A stretch of 64,000 nucleotides of DNA from Hermodice carunculata. Taxonomy: Eukaryota; Annelida; Polychaeta; Eunicida; Amphinomidae. Every line of letters begins with the position of its first letter. The stretch's first letter is position 1. The notes under the pieces are model-generated. The model worked only from the letters and a program-made list of their open reading frames with translations, had not been told where the DNA came from and did no database searches. The DNA is taken from NCBI GenBank assembly GCA_964020975.1, contig OZ026620.1, positions 79,913,279-79,977,278 of the forward strand, given 5' to 3'. Below, piece after piece: positions 24,379 to 34,629 of the stretch. Both the position numbers and the translations under genes were made by a program.

Positions 24379-27044
24379 ACAAAAGGGCTGTGTGAACAGC
24401 CCATGCTCAGCTGATCTTGACATTCATCACACTTGCAGCTCCATGAACCTGGGAAAGGATCAAGGTCACCCATGTTTTGAATAAGTCTGACCTTTATAGA
24501 AGAACACTAACATGTGCAACGTCAAGGTTAAAGTAGTTCTCCAGATATAATGAAGAGTAAAATTCATGTATGTTGCACTGTAACCCAAGAAACGAGGTCA
24601 AGGTCATTCAGGTACTGTCCAAGCATGACCTATATGCAGAAACATTCACATGTGCAGTATCATGGTACTAATTAAAAACAAATCTCAAGTTATCAAGTAA
24701 ACAGTAAATTTCGTGTCTGTTGTCCTGTGGATTAGCATTAGAATGCCCATTGACTTACATAGTAATCAATAGGAAAGCCGCATTGACCGATAAGTACTCG
24801 AATTGAAAAAAAATCTTAAAAATCAGGAATCCAAAGCAGTGCCACCTAGTAAACAACTTTGAACCTTCCACAAGAACATATCCATCACATTTCAGCTTAA
24901 TCTGAGTGACGGTTCTGAGAACAAGTGAAAAATTCCAAAACCATACAAAAAATTCATAAAAAATTAGAAAAAAATGCAGCGCCACCTGGTATACAAATCG
25001 GGAACTACGTGTCCCTGGGAGTGTCTATGTACGATATCAAAGCAATTGCGTGAGCGCTTTCAGAGGAGAAGAGTTTTTAAAGTTTGCCCCCCCCCCCAAA
25101 AAAAAATCATAAATAAATCCAAAAATCAATAGAGCATAACCATTTGTACAAACTTGGTAGAGATCCACCCAAGGCACATCCCCTCCAAGTTTGAAGTAAA
25201 TCTGGCCAAAATTATTTAAGTTATAACCATTACAAGAAATTCCCATGTTAAATTTTCCTATTAAAACTTTTGTAAAAATTTTTGAAGAAAAAAAAAATCA
25301 TAAAAAAATCCAAAATTCATTGGAACATGACCATTGGAACAAACCTGGTAGACACCCACCCAAGGTACATCCCCACCAAGTTTGAAGTAAATCTGGATAA
25401 TGGTTTTGGAGAAGTCGATAATGTAAATTAGCATTAGAATGCCCAATGACTTGCATGGTAATCACTAGAAAAGGTGCATTCACTGAATTTGAAAAGTATC
25501 CGAATTGAAAAAAATTGTTAATCACCGGGAATCCGCAGCATTCCCACATATTGAACGACATTGTTTGACCCTTCCACAAGGGACAAATCCACCACGTGTA
25601 AGCTTAATCTGAGTGACGGATCTGGGGGTGGAGTGGAAAATAGCCATAAGACACAAACAAACAAAAAAATCATAAAAAATTAGAATAAATTTGCAGGGCC
25701 ACCTGGTGAACAAATTAAGAGCAAGGAGTCCCTATGTGTCTTCTTATCTGATAACAAAGCAATTGGGAAAGCGGTTTTGGAGAAAAAGTTTTTTTTTAAT
25801 TTGTCCAAAATAAAAACAAAAAAATTCATTAAAAATAAAAAAATCACCGGAGCATGACCATTTGAACAAACCTGGTAGAAACCCACCCAAGGTACATTGC
25901 CACCAAGTTTGAAGTTATCTGGATGACGTTTTGGCGAAGAAGTCGAAAATTTGAATTAGCATTAGAATGCTCATTGACTTCCATAGTAATTAATAGGAAA
26001 GCTGCATTGACCGATAAGTACCCGAGTTGGAAAAATCGTAAAAAATCAGGAATCCACAGCATTCCCACATAGTGAACAACTCTGTTTGACCCTTCTACAA
26101 AGAACATATCCACCATGTTTCACATTAATCTGGGTGACTGTTCTGGAGAAGAAGTTGAAAATAGCTATAACACACAAAAAAATCATTAAAAAAATTGCGT
26201 CGCCACCTGGTGAACAAATTAAGAACAAGGAGTCCAAAGGTGTCTTCCTGTGTCATATCAAAGCAATTGGGTAAGCGATTTCGGAGAAAAAGATTTTTAA
26301 GATTTGTCCAACCCCCCAACCCCCCATTCATTAAAAATTTAAAAAATCACTGGAGCATGACCATTTAAACAAACCTGGTAGAAACCTACCCAAGTTACCT
26401 TGCAACCAAGTTGAAGTTAATCTGGATGACGGTTTTGGAGAACAAGTCGAAAATGTGAATTAGCATTACAATGCTCATTGACTTCCATAGTAGTCAATAG
26501 GAAAGCTGCATTGACCGATAAGTACCCGAACTGAAAAAAAAAATCGTTAAAAATCAGGTATCCGCAGCATTCCCACATAGTGAACAAATTTGTTTGACCC
26601 TCCAACAGGGAACATATCCACCATATTTCAGCTTAATATGAGTTATGGTTCTGGAGAAGAAGTCGAAAATAGCTATCGCACACAAATATTCGCAAAAAAT
26701 TAAAAAAAACTGCAGCACCGCCTGGTGAACAATTAAGAACTAGGAGTCCCAGGGAGTGTTCTTGTGTGATATCAAAGCAATTGGGTCAGCGGTTTCAGAG
26801 AACACAATTTTTTAAGATTTGCTCTAAAAGAGAACAAAAAAAATCATTAAAAATCCAAAAATCACTGGACATTAACCATTTGAACAAACTTGGTAGACAC
26901 GCACCCAAGGCACATCCCCACCAAGTTGGAAGTGGATCTGGCTGATGGTTTTGGAGAAGCAGTCGAAAATGTGAATTGTTGACGGACGACGAACAGAGGA
27001 CCATAAGATAAGCTCAGCTGACTGACAAGTCAGCTGAGCTAAAA
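24379..27044 (+). mobile_element. Family H, copy H1: hairpins at both ends
   Basis: The left end, AACAAAA, is followed by a perfect hairpin GGGCTGTGTGAACAGCCC (24385-24402, 7-bp arms). A subterminal region with 'ggatcaaggtcaccc' and 'gaggtcaaggtcattc' follows. The interior is about four degenerate units of roughly 500-700 bp built from 'gccacctggtgaacaaatta', 'tatcaaagcaattgggt', 'accatttgaacaaacctggt' and 'aatgcccattgactt'. Near the right end is 'ttgacggacgacg', then a perfect 13-bp-arm hairpin AGCTCAGCTGACT / AGTCAGCTGAGCT (27011-27040, loop GACA) followed by AAAAA. No protein is encoded; the 60-90-codon minus-strand frames are the unit's open frame repeated. Confidence 0.78.
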
Positions 27045-27415
27045 AAACTGGTTATGTCAGGATGATCCCAGTTGAAGACATGACGTCCGCTATCTGCACT
27101 GGGGCAACCTAAGAAGTGAATAAACCTTAAATTATTTCAGCAGTAGGTTGATCATGATGGGACAGCAGTTAAATAAATAAAAAAAAAAGACAAGGTGCTT
27201 TTAGTTTAGGCACTGCAAACAAAACTATATGGAATGGTATATATTTGAATGTATTTACTAATAAAATTGGTTTGGGCTTATCTTCAAAAACCAGATAGAG
27301 AATGAGTACATAATTGGTCTTGAATGCAACCAGGTGTACTTTTACGGAGGGAAGGAATTAAAAAATCTGATACATTTACAGGTTCTATTTGGGGGGGGGG
27401 GGGGGGGCAAAGGGG

Positions 27416-28244
27416 TTACATGGATTCTTTGTTTCTAGTTTGATCTGGGTGATTTGCAGGTGCCTGTGCACAAATACTATTGAAATACACAGGCAAATTG
27501 CTCTGAACGTATGGGAAGGAAAATTTCAGAGCTTTAAGTTTGAATAAATCTTCGACTTTGAGAATGGTTACTGCTTTAAGAAGTGGATCTGTGTGGGCGT
27601 TACATCTTGTAAGACAAATCACCTGAACAACAGATATCTGTAACCTGACAATGCGGTCATATGAGAATCCCAATGCTAGGATGGCATAATTACCTTGAAA
27701 ACTTGTTAGGCCTACGTCGATCACAGCATGTTTACCGCAGTGCATCTTGGCGGATCGCCGGGGACAAGGTCAAAGCAGCGCATATAGTATAACGCGGTTG
27801 TGGTTGCAGTGTGGCAGATGTCCACCAGCCTGAGTCAACGTTGCATCTAACATACTACTCCACAGCGAGTCTGAACTGCTGCACTGGCTGCAGTTTGTCT
27901 CTGCGATCCCCAAAGATGCATTGCGGTAAACACGCTGTGGCGTAATAAAGCGACATGGTAATCAAGATACGGTAGAAAAAGTGAATTATAAATAAGTATG
28001 AGAGTTTTTGCAGGTAAATACTCAATCAGTTTTTATTCATACCTATCAATTTAGAAAGTTTATTGGCAATTTTGTTGATGTGTGGTTGCCAATTCAAAGT
28101 ATCGTGAATGCGTAATCCTAGAAATTCAAATTCGGACGTTTTTGAAATTGAAATATCGTGGATTTCGAGATCTAAAATGCCACTTATTTTTCGCTGAGGG
28201 AAATGGAATATCATATATGTATCATTTTTAGCTCTGATGACCAC
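27416..28244 (-). pseudogene. LINE reverse transcriptase C-terminal fragment, interrupted by a MITE
   Basis: The minus-strand frame at 28026-28244 contains FEFLGLRIHDTLNWQPHINKI, the thumb-region motif of CR1/L2-type LINEs ('FLGV..D..L.W..H'). After about 280 bp, 27416-27745 resumes with LQISVVQVICLTRCNAHTD, PLLKAVTILKVEDLFKL and LPVYFNS, matching the downstream part of the same domain. Between them sits a terminal-inverted-repeat insert (27712-27948). No endonuclease or RT palm is present, so it is a 5'-truncated dead copy. Confidence 0.7.
27712..27948. mobile_element. Small terminal-inverted-repeat element (MITE) inside the LINE fragment
   Basis: ACAGCATGTTTACCGCAGTG at 27723 and, in reverse complement, the sequence ending near 27938 (ACAGCGTGTTTACCGCAATG) form inverted ends. 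The match continues inward over about 35 bp (CATCTTGGCGGATCG / CATCTTTGGGGATCG). Total length is 216-237 bp with no coding capacity. It separates two parts of one LINE reading frame, which supports a real insertion. The transposon superfamily is not identified. Confidence 0.7.
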
Positions 28245-28259
28245 AGGTCGCAGATATTA

Positions 28260-29828
28260 TAGCATCAATTTTAGTTTGTGAGCACAATGACTTTCAAAGT
28301 TTTGATGTTAGCCCAATATAACCTTCAGGAATGAACGGATGTTTGAAAATCTAGGTTCCTTTCGACATTGGTGGTGCATCCTAAAATAAAATGTAATATA
28401 GGGGTCAAAATGTGAAAATCTTGTGAACAATCCAGCACACTGATTTTGTAACGGATCTGCACCAAATTTGGTGGGATCGTGCGAGAAGTCAAAGTCTAAG
28501 CTACTAGTGGCGCTATCTATAATTTGACGGAAATTATGGGCTAAAATGTGATGTAAGATATAAAATTCCATATTTGGGAGAGTAATTGGATTAGGCTTGC
28601 CAAATTTATAGGATATAGAGACCATGTACAATACTACGATGACATAATATAAATGACCTTGACCCATTTTTATGAGGTCACCGTGCCTGTGAAGTTGAAA
28701 AGACTACTTTTTAATTGCAGGGTGTAGCTTGGATATTAATGGCAAAGGGAATTGAGCCTCCAGATTAAAATTGCACTTAACTACATAATACATAAAAATG
28801 CACTTGGTGACCTACTTTTTGGGTCAGTGTGACCCAGTGATTATAGAGTTTGGCACTTGTCCAAGTTAATTGTTTTTCTTCAATAACTCGACAAGCTATT
28901 ACCTGATTTAAACAAACAAAGTGTATACCGAAAGCTGGGTGTGACCAGATATTTTGCACGTAACAACTTTTCAATCCGAGTTGAAGGTCAAGGTCAAATG
29001 GTCAGTTTGTATATAGGGGGTCATCTCATGAATGCTCTGCACTCCACAATTTTTGACATAGGCCCATATTAAGTTTAGGAGTTATACAGTGTATAAAAAT
29101 TTTTGCAGCGATCAATGTTGGTGGAACCACTCATAGCATTATGTAATACACAGGTTAAAATGTGAAAATCTTGTGACCACATTACTGTCAACTGTTGTCA
29201 AGTTAGCCCAATGTAACTTTCATGACTTATAGGGTGTATAAAAATCGGGGATCATTTTGATATTGGTGGCGCCACCTACAATAGTATCCATTGTACGAGA
29301 CAAAATATGAAAATCTTGTGAACACTCTAGTATCTTTCATTTTTGGCAGATCTCCACCAAATTCGGCGGGTTTGTGGGGGAGGTCAAATTCTAAGTTGGT
29401 TATGATACTGGCGGCTTCACCTATAATTTGAAGGAAAAAATAAGCAAAAAATGTGTTTTAAGATATAAAATTTCATACCTTGAAAAGTAAATGGATCACA
29501 CTTGCCAAATTTATAGAACATATAGACAATGTTCAAACCAAGAATTAGATATAATATTGGTGACTTTGACCTTTTTGGAACTTGATATTCTGTCCCAATG
29601 TCACTGGGGACATAAGGATAATGACTCACTCATTGTTGTCTTGGCAAATGCAACAATCCATGACAGAAATTGCACAAATAAGCTTTGATTACATGTGGAA
29701 CAAAGTGCCTTCTGGTGGACTTTTTATACACTAAATGTACATAAATATGTTCAGAAGCCACTTGAGGACTTGCAATTTTGAATATAGCCACCCTGCTAGC
29801 AGACCATTAGGCCCACGGGCCTTTTGTT
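28260..29828 (-). mobile_element. Family D element, minus orientation
   Basis: Read on the minus strand, the left end is AAACAAA followed by the perfect hairpin AGGCCCGTGGGCCT (29809-29822), then the same 'gtcctcaagtggcttctgaa' stretch as the plus copy. The body shares 'ggtggcgccacc', 'aattggattaggcttgccaa' and 'gaccttgaccat' phrases. The right end is not clear; it is lost near the LINE fragment at 28244. No coding capacity. Confidence 0.68.
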
Positions 29829-30152
29829 TGCTATATTGAAGGATAATTTGTTAACAGTTAGCCAGTCGTAAATGTTCTATTCCTTATTGATGTTCTCTGA
29901 CAATTAAATTTCCGTGTGCTTTAGTGCCAATAATTTATACGATGTTCAAGCAATGAATGACGAATGGGCGGATTTGATAACTGCCCTTAAACACATTGTA
30001 CCTCTTTTTTCTGCCAGTGAAGGGTAGCAAAAACTTGCAAAATAAGTCCATCGTGCAACGGGGCCCAGTTGGGTGCACGGGTCTATATATTATCATGTAT
30101 TTAAAGATAGCATCGTCAACTTCCGGGATCAACCTCAATACTCCGAAGTCGA

Positions 30153-30543
30153 CTATTTCCGACCAAACAGCCCTGTGCAAAACGTACCTAGCTTTCTCCA
30201 CAACGGCTTTAAGGTCCCAAAGTCTGCCTGTGGCCCAATATGTGCTAATACAGTTGAAAATAATCCCAGTGAATAGAGGATTGAAAATCCGACAGTGGAG
30301 AACATAAACACCCCGAACTGGAGGTAGAATTGAATAACACATATTAACAGCAAATAACATGAACAGAGAGGCCGCAAGTGTCGTCACTGCTCCGGAGAAA
30401 ACTGATATTCCTACATCAGACAACATCTGCCGAGCCCGTCCCTTTCTGTCTCGATGCTCCGAGAGTGCATATCCCACCGCCAGATGTACAACGTAGTCCA
30501 CTGATAATCCCACAACAAGGCACAAATTCAGTGACACCAGCAC
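30153..30543 (-). CDS. Dispatched/Patched-like RND transporter, last exon (frameshifted)
   Basis: Acceptor TTTTTTTCGCCAG precedes GTG at 30543. The exon reads VLVSLNLCLVVGLSVDYVVHLAVGYALSE, the hallmark TM stretch of the second half of Dispatched/PTCHD proteins (human DISP1: AVGLSVDFAVHYGVAY). Then come a basic loop (RDRKGRARQMLSDVG), VFSGAVTTLAASLFMLFA and, in another frame, IQFYLQFGVFMFSTVGFSI, LYSLGLFSTVLAHIGP and a tail ending FGRK-stop at 30153. These proteins export lipidated Hedgehog or move sterols across the plasma membrane. Oddity: the frame changes between AVNM and IQFYLQF near 30340. One base too many (or two too few) lies in the middle of a membrane helix, too short to be an intron. 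This is either a damaged copy or a sequence error. Confidence 0.8.
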
Positions 30544-31214
30544 CTGGCGAAAAAAAGCACAGAATCCATTCAAAGAAATACTACCAAAATTTGTATGTAG
30601 GCCTTAATAAGGGCAGCTGTTAACAGATGATGACCCATGCATATGTGTCACTTTCAGCAAGTAGGCCTACTAATAGTACTATATACCTTTACACACAAAA
30701 TGGGAACACTTTGTAGTGAGATATCATTGCAACACTTATAAACTGCTACAACCAAATGGGTCATCTACATAATTTGAAAACAACTCACTGTAATTCTTTT
30801 AGAAATATGCAATTTTTTTAAAACAGTTCAATCTTCCTTTTACGCACGTGTTCAAGGTCACATATTTATGCTAAAGTAATGAAAGTAATTAATACAATAG
30901 CCAATTTACTTTGTTCAGTTATATGTAGGCCCTACATGCACATACACATACAAACATATATATATATGTGTGTTTAGTTTAAACGTATTTAGTTAAACTG
31001 GATTGCCCAATAGTACATAATATGATGACTAATCGAGGGGTTCTCCAGACACGGAGACGCACAATATATGTCCAAAACGCACAAAACGATACAATGTAAA
31101 GGAAAAGGAAAAAGACTATGCACTTGAACAAAACAGGCTATATACATGGATAAATTAAAGAAATCACAAATTGAAAATGAATATGTACATGTGTACATTA
31201 TATATTGTCTACAC
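30544..31214. other. No gene recognised
   Basis: Intronic AT-rich DNA of the Dispatched-like gene, with a short (AT)/(GT) tract near 30956-30973. Confidence 0.55.
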
Positions 31215-31515
31215 TCTAAAACTCTTGCCATGCTCCGGTGGGTGCACGCTGCTGGGGGCGAATGAAGGCGAGGGTTGCACCCGACCTTAGCCCGTCCACC
31301 CTAGCCGGCCAAGCCACACGCATTGGCTCGCTCGATAGGCGAATGGCGCGTGGGAGGAAAAAAAGCATACTACCGGGCGCGGCCGAGGCACCATGGCGAC
31401 ATACGCACCCTGCCACTGTGGAGTCGCCAATGCGCCCAGTAGCTCGGGTGCATCCTCGCCGCCTTGTCAATGTCCACCTCCAGCAGCAAGCCAGCCCAAC
31501 GGAGCAGTAACAAAA
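31215..31515. other. GC-rich island, unidentified
   Basis: About 300 bp of clearly GC-rich, CpG-containing sequence between AT-rich flanks. Both strands are open for 90-105 codons (31238-31510 plus; 31216-31533 minus), as expected from GC-rich composition. Neither translation shows a domain I recognise. No tail, terminal repeat or splice-site pair defines it. Confidence 0.5.
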
Positions 31516-31634
31516 CTCAAGGACATAATTCACACCTGAGGTATTTCTCTACACATGTACTCGCACATATAGTAGAGTAACAGAAACGTTTGAGTGGAAC
31601 ACTATGGGGAGTTGATTGCGGCAACGATAATTGA

Positions 31635-34250
31635 TTAATATACAAAGCGTCTCGATTCAAGTATAAAGTTTTGCACAGCTTTAAAAATTATGGCGTTACA
31701 TTCGTCTGAAATTTCCTTACTCCCGAATAAAAAGATATTAGCTAGTCTATCGCTTGCAAAATGTAAGATTAAATTTGGATGTATACCGGGGACTAGCAAT
31801 GGAATCGTAATATTAAAAAGCTTCATTCTTTCATGGGCGTATCTTGGACAATAAAGACAAAAATGTTTGAAGTCCTCGTTAGGGTGGAAGCAGGCACACG
31901 TGGGTCTTTGGATTATGTTAACTTTATGGAGGTCGGAATTAAGCTTTGAAAAGCCAAGTCGTAGCTGAGTATGGCAAATACTGGCAAATCGCTGGCCATG
32001 AGAACAAAAAAGGGGAACGGTGTCAACAGCAAGCAGAGTGGTCTTGAGTTTAGACTTGAAGATTTGTAGGGATAGGGAGTCTTTTATATCAGAGGGAAGA
32101 TTGTTCCATTGTTTGATGGCATCAGGGAGGAAAGATTTTTCGAAACGCTGGGTACTGCATTTGAAGGGGCGCACGTTGCTGGTGGACCTATGATGGAGCA
32201 TACGACCACCCGGAACAGGAGGAACAAGGCTGGAAAGATAGGTCGGAGTTAACTTATGATACATTTTGTAAAAAAGAATAAGTTTGAAGTATTTGCGTCT
32301 GCTGGCCAGCCAACTTCCCGTAAGAGATTGATATGTGATGTGTGTCTTAAGGCTCCAGTACATACCTTAGCTGCCTCAAACTGAATCGATTCAATTAAGT
32401 CACATAGGCCTTGTCCACAATTATCGAAGATAACACAACCATATTCGAGAATTGGCCTAACCATTGAGAAATATAGTCTCTCTAGCGCATTGCGTGAAAC
32501 TTTAAATTTGAACCTTCTCAGGAGTCCAATACGTTGACTAGCTTTATTAGTAATGCGTGTGACGTGTGCATGCCAGGAAAGATTACTGGCTAAAGTAATC
32601 CCAAGATGCGTATGGGTGTCTTCCGTTGGCATGGTAGCCCCGCCTAGGAGAACAGGAGGAGGGTGTGGTTTCTTTATTTTGGCAGAAAAAATGACTGATA
32701 TGGATTTTACGGCGTTAAAGTTTTCCCCAGTAGTGAATGATAGAAAGATTTTTACTTTAAGTGGCGTGTTGTGACTATAGGGTTTTGGACAATTTCAAAG
32801 ATGCTAGTGTTATCGGCGAAGATCCGGACATCGCAAGTCAGATCATCCACAATATCATTGATGTAAACAAGAAATAATAAAGGCCCTAATATGGAACACT
32901 GGGGTACCCCGTCCTGAACAGGCAGCCAAGAAGAGGTTTGCCCGTGGATAATTACACGTTGATGGCGGTTTGATAGATAGCTGTCTATCTTAGAAGAGCA
33001 TCAGATAATCCTAATTGTCGCAATTTGAAGAGGAGACCTACGTGCCACACCTTATGCTCGTCCATTTGCAAACGTAATTTGGAAAAATATTAATTTATCG
33101 ACCGTCTTATTGAATTTACAGCCTTGTTGCGTTGCATTTTGTATAACTGGTAGAACCTGTCAATTTTTACCCTGACGTCGAGAGAGAAAGGACGGGGTGT
33201 TTTGGATAGGTTTTTAAAACGTTTCCAGGCACGGTTGCGCTGGCGTATGAATCTTTTAATTGCTGCAGTTATCCAAGGTTTGTCTTTGGGCCTGATAGTC
33301 ACTTCTTTGTATGGGATAAATTGCTTGGCGGTGGTCAAGAATAGGTCAGACCAGTAAGATACAATGTCGTCGATGCAATCAAATACGTCAAAGGCGGTGT
33401 CCCAGGGAGCAGAAGATAGGGGGGTGTTGAGACCTGGAAAATCGGCTTTCTTGTAATTCCATACACTTCTCTTAAAGGATCGGTCTCTGTAACAGGAGAG
33501 CGAAAAGAAACGGAAAATGACCGAGTGATCAGAGTTAGAGATAGGTGCCAAAACACCGCTGTTCAAAATGAGTCCAGGTGAGTCAGTAATTAAGAGATCC
33601 AACAGACTAGTTGAGTATTCATTTGTTCTGGTGGGCTCATCGATTAGCTGGAAAAGATTGAATTGTGCCACAAGATTGAAGAGAGACATACCAAGTTCGC
33701 TATCAGTGTGAGTAGAGTTCCAGTCGACACACCTGTCATTCAAGTCTCCGGGGAGTATCAATATGTGAGGGTTACTTTCAATCGCAGACGCGATAGAATT
33801 TGCTAGAGATTCAAGAAGTGCGTCACGGATCTCTGCAGGTTGGCCTGGTGGGCGGTGGTAGTTCCCAATTAGAACTGAACCTGGTTGGGTCTGTATTTCC
33901 ACCCAGATGCATTCACAGTTTAGATATTCGAAATCATAGCGTCTTAAGCATGGCAGACATGTGTGAATGTAGGTTAAGAGACCTCCTCCTCTACTTGTCG
34001 GACGGTATTTTCTGAAGGGGGGTTGAAAGTTATTAATGTGTAGAAGTTTGTCTGGATAACGCTCATCTAGCCAAGTTTCGGAGATAGTTACAAAATTAAA
34101 ATTTTCATTCTCAGCGAGTAGGTTAATTTCATCAAGTTTACCATCACCTTTGATACTGCGGGCATTGCAGTGGCAAATCTTTAATTGGTTCACATTGGGT
34201 GTCACATTGGGTCCTGGATTGGGATGCACATCAATGGCTAATACAATGGT
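31635..34250 (-). pseudogene. CR1/L2-type LINE ORF2, internally deleted and inactive
   Basis: Three parts in order on the minus strand. (1) 33090-34229: an endonuclease domain opening HPNPGP, with CHCNARS, TISETWLDE, LPGDLNDR and SNSDHSV, the catalytic signatures of apurinic-type LINE endonucleases. (2) About 32633-33060: part of the RT palm from KVWHVGLLFKLRQLGL to GVPQCSILGPLLFLVYIND and IFADNTSIF. (3) 31635-32632: thumb/C-terminal region (LGITLASNLSWHAHVTRI; LILFYKMYHKLTP; LPDAIKQWNNLPS; CLYCPRY), with a frameshift near 32300. The RT N-terminal region between the endonuclease and KVWHVG is missing. The active site reads FADN instead of FADD and the GVPQG motif reads GVPQC. It therefore cannot retrotranspose itself. 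Confidence 0.88.
33090..34229 (-). CDS. LINE apurinic-type endonuclease domain (intact frame)
   Basis: 379 codons remain open. Motifs in order: NARS (about residue 21), SETWLDE (about 49-55), GDLND (about 161), SDH (about 233-235), then the linker IRPKDKPWITAAIKRFIRQRN that precedes the RT domain in CR1/L2-type elements. The domain nicks target DNA to prime reverse transcription. The listed start is a GTG. The frame is open a little further upstream, giving L-A-I-D-V-H-P-N-P-G-P, which resembles a 2A-type ribosome-skipping signature (DxExNPGP) but with His in place of Glu. Confidence 0.85.
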   Translation of the reverse strand: MHPNPGPNVTPNVNQLKICHCNARSIKGDGKLDEINLLAENENFNFVTISETWLDERYPDKLLHINNFQPPFRKYRPTSRGGGLLTYIHTCLPCLRRYDFEYLNCECIWVEIQTQPGSVLIGNYHRPPGQPAEIRDALLESLANSIASAIESNPHILILPGDLNDRCVDWNSTHTDSELGMSLFNLVAQFNLFQLIDEPTRTNEYSTSLLDLLITDSPGLILNSGVLAPISNSDHSVIFRFFSLSCYRDRSFKRSVWNYKKADFPGLNTPLSSAPWDTAFDVFDCIDDIVSYWSDLFLTTAKQFIPYKEVTIRPKDKPWITAAIKRFIRQRNRAWKRFKNLSKTPRPFSLDVRVKIDRFYQLYKMQRNKAVNSIRRSIN

Positions 34251-34629
34251 TTAATGTATTACGTATATGGTATGTCGTGAGCACAAAAATCCAAAAAGAA
34301 GAGCGTTTGCTATTGTTATTAATAAAACACAGTATGAGATGGTAATCTGACTACTTACCGAGGGACAAGCAAAGTAGATAAGCGGTGAGATTTTTGAGGA
34401 AGTACGAGATCATGAAATCCATGAAAAGGTGGACAAAAAACGTATTTTTCAATTTTCTATAATAGGAAACCAAACCATCGTTAATGATTTGATAGAATGC
34501 TATATTTTGACAAATTATACAGACATTTGCGCAATTTTGCAATAAATTAATTATTCGGATGACTTTTTGTGACACCACCGGAAGTAGAATTCGGCTAGCG
34601 GGAGCGTCTGTCAGCAGCAAAAATTGTGC

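Noticed and set aside
24755-27004. Repeated 60-90-codon minus-strand frames (GLYQVCSNGH..., FFVCVIAIF...)
   Set aside because: They recur once per family H unit and carry no start or stop conservation. They are a property of the repeat, not a gene.
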